Source: Nitratiruptor sp.
GTDB lineage: Bacteria > Campylobacterota > Campylobacteria > Campylobacterales > Nitratiruptoraceae
Reading direction: 5' to 3'
Assembly: GCA_015494505.1 (NCBI GenBank)
Contig: WGBB01000016.1
Location: 1 to 22,261, forward strand
DNA length: 22,261 nucleotides
Shown: one piece after another, positions 1 through 5,776 of the stretch
Numbering within the stretch: the first letter of the stretch is position 1
Layout: each line of letters begins with the position of its first letter
Notes under the pieces: model-generated
Databases searched by the model: none
What the model was told of the DNA's origin: nothing
Seen by the model: the letters and a program-made list of their open reading frames with translations, nothing else
Program-made: the position numbers and the translations under genes

Positions 1-2
1 TG

Positions 3-530
3 TACACCTTCGATTTTGGCAACGCCAAAACACTGCACAACTATCACGTTATGCTCGCAGACTACGCTCAAACCGATCACAATCATGTGATATTCGGCTA
101 CGAAGAGGCGAAACTGGGCAATACCTTCCATATCGAAAACAGGGGCAAAGAGTCCAAAACTTCGCAAATTTCGCGCAACATCCTCAAAGACAAGGCTCGC
201 GGTATCTTCGATGGGCTTTTGATAGTCAAAAACCCTGCCAAATATAGCGCCATCTATCAAGACTCTAAAACAATTCTCCTCAACGACGGCGCATATATGA
301 TCAGCAAACCGCAGATGGAGATCTATACAGAATACATCAGCGAAGCGACACACGGCTCTACCACGGGACATCTCGATGAAGAGGCGCTCTTTTATCTGCG
401 CCAACGCGGCATCGCCGAGAGCCTCGCAAAAGAGATGCTGGTGCTTAGCTTCCTCGAAGAGGTATTCGATAAATTGGGTGACGAAAAAGTCAAAGAGGAG
501 TTTATAAAACTCTATGAGGAGCGACAATGA
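3..530 (+). CDS. sufD: SufD, Fe-S cluster assembly scaffold subunit (3' part only)
   Basis: The C-terminal 175 residues of a SufD/SufB-family protein are visible; the start lies left of the window and the reading frame is open from base 3. Family features seen are the beta-helix core, the segment KPQMEIYTEYISEATHGST, and LDEEALFYLRQRGI with the helical C-terminal tail that closes these proteins. SufD works with SufB and the SufC ATPase to build Fe-S clusters in the cytosol. A conserved His is present in THGST, but the Cys that I recall two residues before it in E. coli SufD is Ala here (EATHG). The stop overlaps the start of the sufT-like gene by four bases (ATGA), so the two are probably translated together. 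I favour SufD over SufB because SufB usually carries a conserved Cys in this region; SufB is the only real alternative. Confidence 0.88.
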   Translation, partial: YTFDFGNAKTLHNYHVMLADYAQTDHNHVIFGYEEAKLGNTFHIENRGKESKTSQISRNILKDKARGIFDGLLIVKNPAKYSAIYQDSKTILLNDGAYMISKPQMEIYTEYISEATHGSTTGHLDEEALFYLRQRGIAESLAKEMLVLSFLEEVFDKLGDEKVKEEFIKLYEERQ

Positions 531-922
531 ATCTCGAAGAAAAAGAGATAGAGGTCGATAACGGTCCCATAACCGATATCGAAGACCACAACAAAAAATA
601 CGGCACACCCGAAGAGATAAAAAAAGAGATCATCAAGTATCTCAAAACCATCTACGACCCCGAAATACCGGTCAATATCTATGACCTGGGGCTCATTTAC
701 GACATCAAGCTCGAGCGCCGTGAAGACGGCTACAAGGCCATCATCACCATGACGCTTACTAGCGTGGTGTGTCCGGTGGGTGAGAGCATCGTCGATATGG
801 TCAAAAACATCGCCAATAAAATCGACGGACTTGCCGAAGTGGAAGTGAACCTCGTCTTCGATCCGCCTTGGGATCGCAGCAAGATGAGCGACGAGGCGAA
901 GCTGGTTTTGGGGATGATGTAG
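527..922 (+). CDS. sufT: SufT-like MIP18/DUF59 family Fe-S assembly protein
   Basis: A 131-residue protein of the MIP18 (DUF59) family. Residues about 32-125 are the domain: DPEIPVNIYDLGLIYD is the family's N-terminal signature, and the later segment MTLTSVVCPVGES contains the conserved Cys found in Fe-S assembly members (often TxxxCP). The C-terminal FDPPWDRSKMSDEAK segment is also typical. Members help mature or deliver Fe-S clusters in the cytosol. The first ~28 residues are acidic and charged, a common linker in SufT-type proteins. The start ATG overlaps the sufD stop (ATGA), which indicates translational coupling and a shared Suf function. The stop codon TAG sits in the stem of a UUCG hairpin shared with the convergent pycA gene. 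Confidence 0.87.
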   Translation: MNLEEKEIEVDNGPITDIEDHNKKYGTPEEIKKEIIKYLKTIYDPEIPVNIYDLGLIYDIKLERREDGYKAIITMTLTSVVCPVGESIVDMVKNIANKIDGLAEVEVNLVFDPPWDRSKMSDEAKLVLGMM

Positions 923-934
923 CCTTCGGGCTAC
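919..934. terminator. UUCG-loop hairpin between convergent sufT and pycA
   Basis: A perfect 6-bp inverted repeat, GTAGCC - TTCG - GGCTAC. On the plus strand the RNA forms a C(UUCG)G tetraloop, one of the most stable known. The sufT stop (TAG, 920-922) and the pycA stop (TAG on the minus strand, 933-931) both lie in the stem. Neither side has a U-run, so it is not a textbook intrinsic terminator. A role in 3'-end protection or transcript separation for both genes is inferred. Confidence 0.4.
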
Positions 935-2379
935 TGCCTATAAGAGAGCTTGTTTTTCTTGATAGCTTCGATAACTTTTTGAATACGTTTCATCTTTTTC
1001 TCCTCCTCTTCTATGCTGTTACGCATCTCCAGGTCAAATTCCGAAAGCTTTTTATCCAAATAGTTTGTGTTAAAGTGAGCTTTTTGAAAATCCTCATCCT
1101 CCACGATAGCTCTGTGGAGCGGAATATTCGTCGCAATACCCTCTATGTAAAACTCATCCAAAGCACGTTTCGCTTTTTTGACCGCTCCTTCCCAATCGAG
1201 CGACCAAACTATGAGCTTCGCAATCAAAGAGTCGTAATAAGGTAGCACTTTGTAACCGGTGTAAAGCAATGAATCCATTCGCACTCCCGGTCCACCGGGT
1301 GCCATATAACGTGTTACACTACCACTCGTGGGGAAAAAGTTTTTACGTGGGTCTTCTGCATTGATACGAAATTCGATGGCATATCCTCTCAAGGAGAGTT
1401 CTTCTTGTAAAAACCGTAACTTGTCTCCACCTGCAATCTCTATCATACGCTGTACTATATCTATCCCACTGATAATTTCTGTTACGGGATGCTCCACCTG
1501 TATACGTGTATTCATCTCGATAAAATATATGTCATCATTTTCATCGATGAGGAACTCTATCGTCCCGACACTCTCATATCCCAAACGAAACATGGCTTTT
1601 GTAGCGATGCGATAAAGCTCCTTGCGCACCTCTTGGGAGAGATTTGGTGAAGGTGCTATCTCTATCACTTTTTGGTGACGTCTTTGGATGGAGCAGTCAC
1701 GCTCTCCTAAATGCACCACATTCCCGTATTTGTCGGCAATAATTTGCACTTCTATGTGACGTGGATTCTTTACATATTTTTCTACGAACATCTCTTTTTT
1801 GCCGAAAAACTTCATAGACTCATTTTGTGCCGCTTCAAAAAGCGCTTCGAATTCTTCATCACTCTCTACGATTCGCATCCCGCGACCACCGCCGCCAAAT
1901 GCTGCTTTGATAATGACCGGATAGCCTATTTCTCTCGCGATTCTATGGGCCTTCTTTTTATCGCGTAAAGGCTTTTGTGACCCTTCAATTACAGGTACAC
2001 CGATACTTTTCATAGCCTCTTTAGAAGCTATCTTGTCCCCAAAAAGCGCTATATGTTCAGGTTTTGGACCTATGAAAATAAGACCGTTTTCTTCACATGC
2101 TTTAGCAAACTCCGCACTTTCACTTAAAAACCCATACCCAGGATGTATCGCCTCGCACTCAGCTTTCTTGGCCAAAGATATAATCTTGTCAATATCTAAA
2201 TATACGCGCAGCGGATCACCAAGAAGCGGATACGCTTCATCAGCTTTGCGCACCCATATTCCCTCCACATCTGCTTCGCTAAATATGGCGACACTACGTA
2301 TTCCCAACTCTTTGCAGGCTCGTATGATACGCAGGGCTATCTCTCCGCGGCTTGCGATAAGAATCTTTTTTATCCGCAT
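931..2379 (-). CDS. pycA: Biotin carboxylase subunit (pyruvate/2-oxoacid carboxylase subunit A type)
   Basis: A 482-residue biotin carboxylase, which uses ATP and bicarbonate to carboxylate biotin on a partner subunit. The N-terminal domain starts ILIASRGEIALRII. The ATP-grasp glycine loop GGGGRGM is at about 162-168, metal/ATP ligands occur in IEMN (287-290), and the catalytic RIQVEHPVTE follows at 292-301. The C-terminal biotin-carboxylase domain runs to about 450, then a charged Glu/Lys tail of about 30 residues. At 482 residues it is longer than typical AccC (~450) and close to PycA-type proteins of Campylobacter and the 2-oxoglutarate carboxylase small subunit. No biotin-carrier gene is nearby, as expected when subunit B is encoded elsewhere. 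The start was chosen because AGGAGG lies 5 bases upstream of this ATG. The gene is AT-richer than its neighbours. AccC cannot be fully excluded. Confidence 0.85.
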   Translation of the reverse strand: MRIKKILIASRGEIALRIIRACKELGIRSVAIFSEADVEGIWVRKADEAYPLLGDPLRVYLDIDKIISLAKKAECEAIHPGYGFLSESAEFAKACEENGLIFIGPKPEHIALFGDKIASKEAMKSIGVPVIEGSQKPLRDKKKAHRIAREIGYPVIIKAAFGGGGRGMRIVESDEEFEALFEAAQNESMKFFGKKEMFVEKYVKNPRHIEVQIIADKYGNVVHLGERDCSIQRRHQKVIEIAPSPNLSQEVRKELYRIATKAMFRLGYESVGTIEFLIDENDDIYFIEMNTRIQVEHPVTEIISGIDIVQRMIEIAGGDKLRFLQEELSLRGYAIEFRINAEDPRKNFFPTSGSVTRYMAPGGPGVRMDSLLYTGYKVLPYYDSLIAKLIVWSLDWEGAVKKAKRALDEFYIEGIATNIPLHRAIVEDEDFQKAHFNTNYLDKKLSEFDLEMRNSIEEEEKKMKRIQKVIEAIKKNKLSYRQ

Positions 2380-2389
2380 GACAACCTCC

Positions 2390-2429
2390 TTTTTTGCAAT
2401 TGTATGCAAAAAAGCAAGCTAATGCTTTT
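2390..2429. repeat. Two interleaved inverted repeats upstream of pycA
   Basis: Repeat 1 is TTTTTTGCA (2390-2398), a 6-base spacer, then TGCAAAAAA (2405-2413): perfect 9-base arms. Repeat 2 is AAAAGCA (2410-2416), a 6-base spacer, then TGCTTTT (2423-2429): perfect 7-base arms. The two share the A-tract at 2410-2413, so as RNA they could not both fold. Repeat 1 abuts the pycA Shine-Dalgarno sequence, and its spacer is the candidate -10 box. They may be operators for a dimeric regulator such as the adjacent AraC-type protein, or alternative leader hairpins; both readings are inference. Confidence 0.6.
2399..2404 (-). promoter_or_regulatory. Candidate -10 box of pycA
   Basis: Read on the minus strand this is TACAAT, five of six matches to the sigma70 -10 consensus, 19 bases upstream of the pycA start. 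It predicts a transcript starting near 2392, with a short leader of about 13 bases that holds the AGGAGG. No good -35 lies at the usual distance, but Campylobacterota sigma70 promoters often lack one and instead have upstream T-rich tracts, which are present here. A TTGACA on the minus strand (2476-2471) has no convincing -10 at 17 bases. Confidence 0.4.
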
Positions 2430-2480
2430 CAAAAATCGACTTTTTATTTTCTCTTTCTTTTCAAAATAGTTGTCAATTAT

Positions 2481-2489
2481 TGATATAAT
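2481..2489 (+). promoter_or_regulatory. Extended -10 promoter of the araC-type gene
   Basis: TGATATAAT is a perfect TATAAT with the TGn extension. The predicted transcription start is at 2496-2497, which is the A of the regulator's ATG. Upstream is T-rich, as usual for this phylum. The pycA candidate promoter faces the other way about 80 bases to the left. Confidence 0.55.
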
Positions 2490-2496
2490 TTTTGTT

Positions 2497-3366
2497 ATGA
2501 AAAAATCTACTCTCCAAAAGCACACAAAACTGGCTAACGACGTCATGTTTTATATCTATACGCATCTTGATTCAATTGTTGATACAAAAGATATCAGCGA
2601 AATCTTCCAAGTTGATAGATTCTATTTACAAAGAGTATTCAAAGAAGTGTTTGGAGAGACTCTGTATAGTACTTTACGCTCTATCCGACTCCAAAAGGCT
2701 GCTCATCTTCTCATAACGAATCCTCATACCACAATTTCTGAAATAGTAAGAATGTGCGGCTATACATCACATTCCTCTTTTATAAAAGCTTTTTCACAAC
2801 GCTTCGGAATGAGCCCACAAGAGTGGCGAAGAGGCGGATTCACATCTTATGCCAAAAACATCGCAGATGGCCATTATGATAGGAAGTTGGCAAAACAGTT
2901 TGCACAGTTAGAACCCAGAATCGTGAAAATGGCTCCCATAAATGCTTATTATATAAGGCACAAAGGTATAACACCCTCTCTCAAACAAGTTTGGCAAAAG
3001 ATCTTAGCATGGATTTATGCCAACGACATTCAAAAATACAAACTCTTAGCTTTACTTCACGACAATCCCGCCTTCACACCTTTGCAAGAGTGTCGCTATG
3101 TTGCATGTGTAGAGGTTTTAGAAGAAAAACAGATACGTGATACAGTACCTAAGTTCCAGATCTCCGGAGGCTTGTATGCAAGATTCGATCTACAATGCAA
3201 AAGCAATGAGTTATGGCAATTTTTTCAATGGTTCTATTTGGAATGGCTTCCACGTAGCGGCTATGAAACTACTGTCAAACCCTCTTATATCGTGTATGAA
3301 AAAAACGACTACATAGACGAGACCAACGAAGTCCAGGTCCAAATCTATCTCTCTTTAACTCTTTAA
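2497..3366 (+). CDS. AraC-family transcriptional regulator with C-terminal GyrI-like ligand domain
   Basis: A 289-residue regulator. Residues about 10-113 are an AraC/XylS double helix-turn-helix with the signature GYTSHSSFIKAFSQRFGMSP at about 88-107. Residues about 141-289 resemble the GyrI-like small-molecule-binding domain seen in Rob and other AraC regulators: the segment GLYARFDL, an FYLEWLPRSGYE motif, then YIVYEKND and QVQIYLSL at the end. It therefore probably senses a small effector. It diverges from pycA and is its most likely target-gene neighbour, but no target is proven. The ATG has no Shine-Dalgarno and lies seven bases after the -10 box, so the mRNA may be leaderless; an upstream TTG at 2470 is a poorer alternative start. 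Sampled lines average about 37% G+C, well below sufT or hemC. The stop TAA shares TTAA with the convergent lipoprotein gene. Confidence 0.85.
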   Translation: MKKSTLQKHTKLANDVMFYIYTHLDSIVDTKDISEIFQVDRFYLQRVFKEVFGETLYSTLRSIRLQKAAHLLITNPHTTISEIVRMCGYTSHSSFIKAFSQRFGMSPQEWRRGGFTSYAKNIADGHYDRKLAKQFAQLEPRIVKMAPINAYYIRHKGITPSLKQVWQKILAWIYANDIQKYKLLALLHDNPAFTPLQECRYVACVEVLEEKQIRDTVPKFQISGGLYARFDLQCKSNELWQFFQWFYLEWLPRSGYETTVKPSYIVYEKNDYIDETNEVQVQIYLSLTL

Positions 3367-3599
3367 CGATAGCACTTTATCTGTGCAGTATAGCCCTTCT
3401 CGGTTTTTTGCTTAGAAAGAATCTTATAACCTTTAAATCCACAGATATGATCTGCTTTGACTTCACACAGATCGAAATTTCTCCCGCATGTAACCGTGGC
3501 ACTCTTTGCCTCTTTGGGAAAAAGCTTGGGATTGAGACGCCCCATGCGACAGCCGCTAAAAAGGATCGCCGCAAGAGCGATAAGGCCTATCCATCTCAT
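3363..3599 (-). CDS. Small Cys-rich lipoprotein of unknown function
   Basis: A 78-residue protein. Residues 1-17 are a lipoprotein signal: Arg near the start, a hydrophobic stretch, and the lipobox LFSGC with Cys17 as the lipidated residue. The mature part is basic and has four more cysteines (38, 45, 53, 76), which could form two disulfides in the periplasm. No family is recognised. Its ATG overlaps the hemC stop by four bases (ATGA), and AGGTGAAGAA precedes it, so it is the last gene of the hemC transcript. The stop shares the four bases TTAA with the convergent regulator. Whether it has anything to do with haem is unknown; the Dsb-like gene upstream of hemC makes disulfide formation a reasonable guess. 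Confidence 0.75.
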   Translation of the reverse strand: MRWIGLIALAAILFSGCRMGRLNPKLFPKEAKSATVTCGRNFDLCEVKADHICGFKGYKILSKQKTEKGYTAQIKCYR

Positions 3600-4531
3600 T
3601 TCTTCACCTCACAAAACGCCATCTCTTCGGCTCTTTTGAGCAGCTCTTTGGCGCCGTTTTCTATCATCGATGCGGCCAGTTCTCGGCCCAGCTCTTTGTA
3701 GTTTTCTTTTGAGCCGAAAATCTTGTCCTTGAGCAGTTCGCTGCCGTCCGGCAGGCCCACTACGGCTTTGGTGACGATGTCTCCGTTGTCCAGCACCTGG
3801 GCGCGCACGCCGATAGGCACCTGGCACCCACCCTCCAAAGCCTCCACAAAATCGCGCTCGATGGTGGTCTCTATGCGTGCTTTTTCATCTTCGAGCTGCT
3901 GTACGATATCCAAAACCTTAGGCACGCACTCGATGCCCAAAGCAGCCTGTCCCATAGCAGGGATGAGGAGATTTTCGTCGATTTTTTGCACATAGCGTAC
4001 GCTATCAAGTAGTCCCAATCGCTTCAATCCCGCATATGCCAAGATAATAGCGTCGAACTCGCCGTTTTTGAGCTTGTTGATGCGGGTATCTACGTTACCG
4101 CGTAGGTCTTTGATAACGAGGTCTGGACGATAGTGCAGCAGCTGCATGCGGCGGCGCAGACTTGTAGTACCCACCACGGCATTTGCAGGCAGATCCTCGA
4201 TAGAAGCGTACTTCTCGCTTAGAAATGCATCATTGGTAATTTCACGTTTCGTGATGGCCCCCAGCACCAAACCTTCAGGCAGTTCTGTCGGGACATCCTT
4301 GAGACTATGCACCGCCAGCTGCGCATCACCTCTGAGCATCGCATCTTCGAGCTCTTTGGTAAAGAGCCCTTTGCCACCGATGAGGGCTAGTGGGGTATCG
4401 AGGATTTTGTCCCCTTTGGTCTTAAAGATTTGAAGCTCCACTTCATGTCCCAGCTCTTCGAGGCGCTCTTTTATATGATTGGACTGCCAAAGCGCTAGCT
4501 TACTACCACGTGTCGCGATTACGAGTCTCAT
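3596..4531 (-). CDS. hemC: Hydroxymethylbilane synthase (porphobilinogen deaminase)
   Basis: A 311-residue enzyme that joins four porphobilinogen molecules into hydroxymethylbilane, the linear tetrapyrrole on the way to haem and sirohaem, in the cytosol. The N-terminus LVIATRGSKLALWQ is the family signature. The catalytic Asp is in HSLKDVPT (Asp79, matching E. coli Asp84), and the arginine-rich substrate loops TTSLRRR and DLRGNVDTR follow. The dipyrromethane cofactor is bound through Cys236 in EGGCQVPIG. Length is normal for the family. The start overlaps the stop of the upstream dsb-like gene (ATGA), and the 3' end overlaps the lipoprotein gene in the same way. hemA is three genes upstream in the same directional run. 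Confidence 0.97.
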   Translation of the reverse strand: MRLVIATRGSKLALWQSNHIKERLEELGHEVELQIFKTKGDKILDTPLALIGGKGLFTKELEDAMLRGDAQLAVHSLKDVPTELPEGLVLGAITKREITNDAFLSEKYASIEDLPANAVVGTTSLRRRMQLLHYRPDLVIKDLRGNVDTRINKLKNGEFDAIILAYAGLKRLGLLDSVRYVQKIDENLLIPAMGQAALGIECVPKVLDIVQQLEDEKARIETTIERDFVEALEGGCQVPIGVRAQVLDNGDIVTKAVVGLPDGSELLKDKIFGSKENYKELGRELAASMIENGAKELLKRAEEMAFCEVKK

Positions 4532-5388
4532 CGTTCACTCTTTGGGAGATACTCTTTATACTTTTCGCGTTTGCGATCGAATCTGCCATCTACGAAGACC
4601 GCCGGTGTACCGTGAACGAGAAGCTTTTCGGCCAGCTCCTCGTCATGATGGAGCTCTGAAAGAATATCGGGGCTGTTTATCTGCTCTTTTGTCAGCTTGA
4701 TGCCTAACTTCTTATGAAGCTCCTCCAAAACTTTCGCTTCATTCTTCTGGCTCGGGTCAAATGGGGTTTTATAAATCTTTTCAATGGCACTCTTTTGACC
4801 GTGCTTTTTGAGATAGATAATTGCTTTTGCTAAAGGCACGGAAGCAGGATGGATAGTACGGATAGGAAGGTGGTAGTAATAGAGCGCGAAGGTATCGGGA
4901 TGTTTTTTAGCTGCTTCAAAGAGCTTTGGCACTACTTCGCGGCAAAACGGACACAAAGGATCGCTAAAGACAGCGATTTTGTGTTTGGCGTTTTTGTGGC
5001 CGAAAATGAGATGTTCGTCGTCGTAGTAACTATCTTTGAAATTGAGCACGATGCGGCGTTTGAGGCTGCCGTTTGTCTTGATATCCACAAGGTCGGGAGC
5101 TACGTAGCGATCTTTGACAAAAAGGATATCGCTTTGGGTGATGTTGCGCTCTTGGTTCTTCTTCTTAAGACCCAGTTTGAACTCCACCGCATAGGCCGTC
5201 CATCCGGCGGGGCGATCGAGGGGCACTTTATCCAATATTTTCACTTCATACACCGTTAGGCCTGGATTTGCTCCCAAGCCTCGCTTGACGAAATTGATTA
5301 CATCTTTATCCATCTTATTCATCGGAGCCGCTGCAAGGGCCACGGCACCCAAAGTACTAACGCTCAATAATCTCAACATCGATAACAT
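4528..5388 (-). CDS. Periplasmic DsbC/DsbG-like thiol:disulfide oxidoreductase
   Basis: A 286-residue secreted protein with the chosen start. Residues 1-22 are a signal peptide (hydrophobic core LLSVSTLGAVALAAA). Residues about 25-120 form a DsbC/G-like N-terminal dimerisation-type region. From about 125 there is a thioredoxin fold with active site C146-P-F-C149 and the cis-proline loop HGTPAVFVDGR. Such proteins oxidise or isomerise disulfides in exported proteins. Three ATGs occur at 5394, 5388 and 5379; the one at 5388 was chosen because GGAGG lies six bases before it. The gene overlaps fxsA by 32 bases and hemC by four, so it is translated within the same run. The fxsA-hemC junction in Campylobacter, as I recall it, lacks this gene, which suggests a lineage-specific insertion. 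Confidence 0.85.
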   Translation of the reverse strand: MLSMLRLLSVSTLGAVALAAAPMNKMDKDVINFVKRGLGANPGLTVYEVKILDKVPLDRPAGWTAYAVEFKLGLKKKNQERNITQSDILFVKDRYVAPDLVDIKTNGSLKRRIVLNFKDSYYDDEHLIFGHKNAKHKIAVFSDPLCPFCREVVPKLFEAAKKHPDTFALYYYHLPIRTIHPASVPLAKAIIYLKKHGQKSAIEKIYKTPFDPSQKNEAKVLEELHKKLGIKLTKEQINSPDILSELHHDEELAEKLLVHGTPAVFVDGRFDRKREKYKEYLPKSER

Positions 5389-5746
5389 CTTCATCCTCCG
5401 GACTTCTTTTTGATTTGAGTTTGAAAATTTTGCGAGCAATAAATTTCGAAAAAACGCCAAATTGGAGCAATATTCCCAAAATATCTGTAAAAAAACCGGG
5501 AATTATGAGCAATATCGCGCCTACGAGAGTGTAGAGGTTCATACTCTCGAACTCTTCGACGCTTATTTCTCCGCTCGCAAGAGCCTGCATCGTAGCCATC
5601 ATCTGGATATGCATATTTTTTATAATCCACAATCCATACAGGGCCGTGGCGATGATCTCCAAAAATGTCCACAAAGGCCCTATAGCCGATGCAATCTTCA
5701 CACTTACAAAGGTCTCTATAAAAAGATAGAGCAAAAAGTAGAGCAT
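5357..5746 (-). CDS. fxsA: FxsA family membrane protein
   Basis: A 129-residue inner-membrane protein of the FxsA family. Hydrophobic segments at about 1-20, 22-44 and 70-97 are visible, with the family's PGFFTDILG motif inside the last one. The C-terminal tail (about 108-129) is charged and cytosolic. E. coli FxsA, when over-produced, relieves phage T7 exclusion by the F plasmid, but the normal role is not known. It lies 30 bases after proS, with its own possible promoter (TATACT), and overlaps the dsb-like gene by 32 bases. The order proS-fxsA-hemC is common in this phylum. Confidence 0.88.
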   Translation of the reverse strand: MLYFLLYLFIETFVSVKIASAIGPLWTFLEIIATALYGLWIIKNMHIQMMATMQALASGEISVEEFESMNLYTLVGAILLIIPGFFTDILGILLQFGVFSKFIARKIFKLKSKRSPEDEDVIDVEIIER

Positions 5747-5764
5747 AGGCGCCTTTTTCTTTTT

Positions 5765-5773
5765 AGTATAGCA
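5765..5773 (-). promoter_or_regulatory. Possible internal promoter for fxsA-dsb-hemC
   Basis: On the minus strand the sequence is TGCTATACT, an extended -10 with TATACT (five of six to consensus). A transcript would start near 5758, leaving a leader of about 12 bases that carries AAAAAGG before the fxsA ATG. No -35 is evident. It would let fxsA, dsb and hemC be expressed apart from the upstream genes. Confidence 0.35.
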
Positions 5774-5776
5774 CTT

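Noticed and set aside
868..1245. Plus-strand open frame running from the end of sufT into pycA
   Set aside because: It overlaps sufT in another frame and is antisense to the conserved C-terminus of the biotin carboxylase; no start site and no domain.
5747..5764. Palindrome followed by a T-run resembling a plus-strand intrinsic terminator
   Set aside because: The palindrome has no loop for a hairpin and no plus-strand gene ends here.
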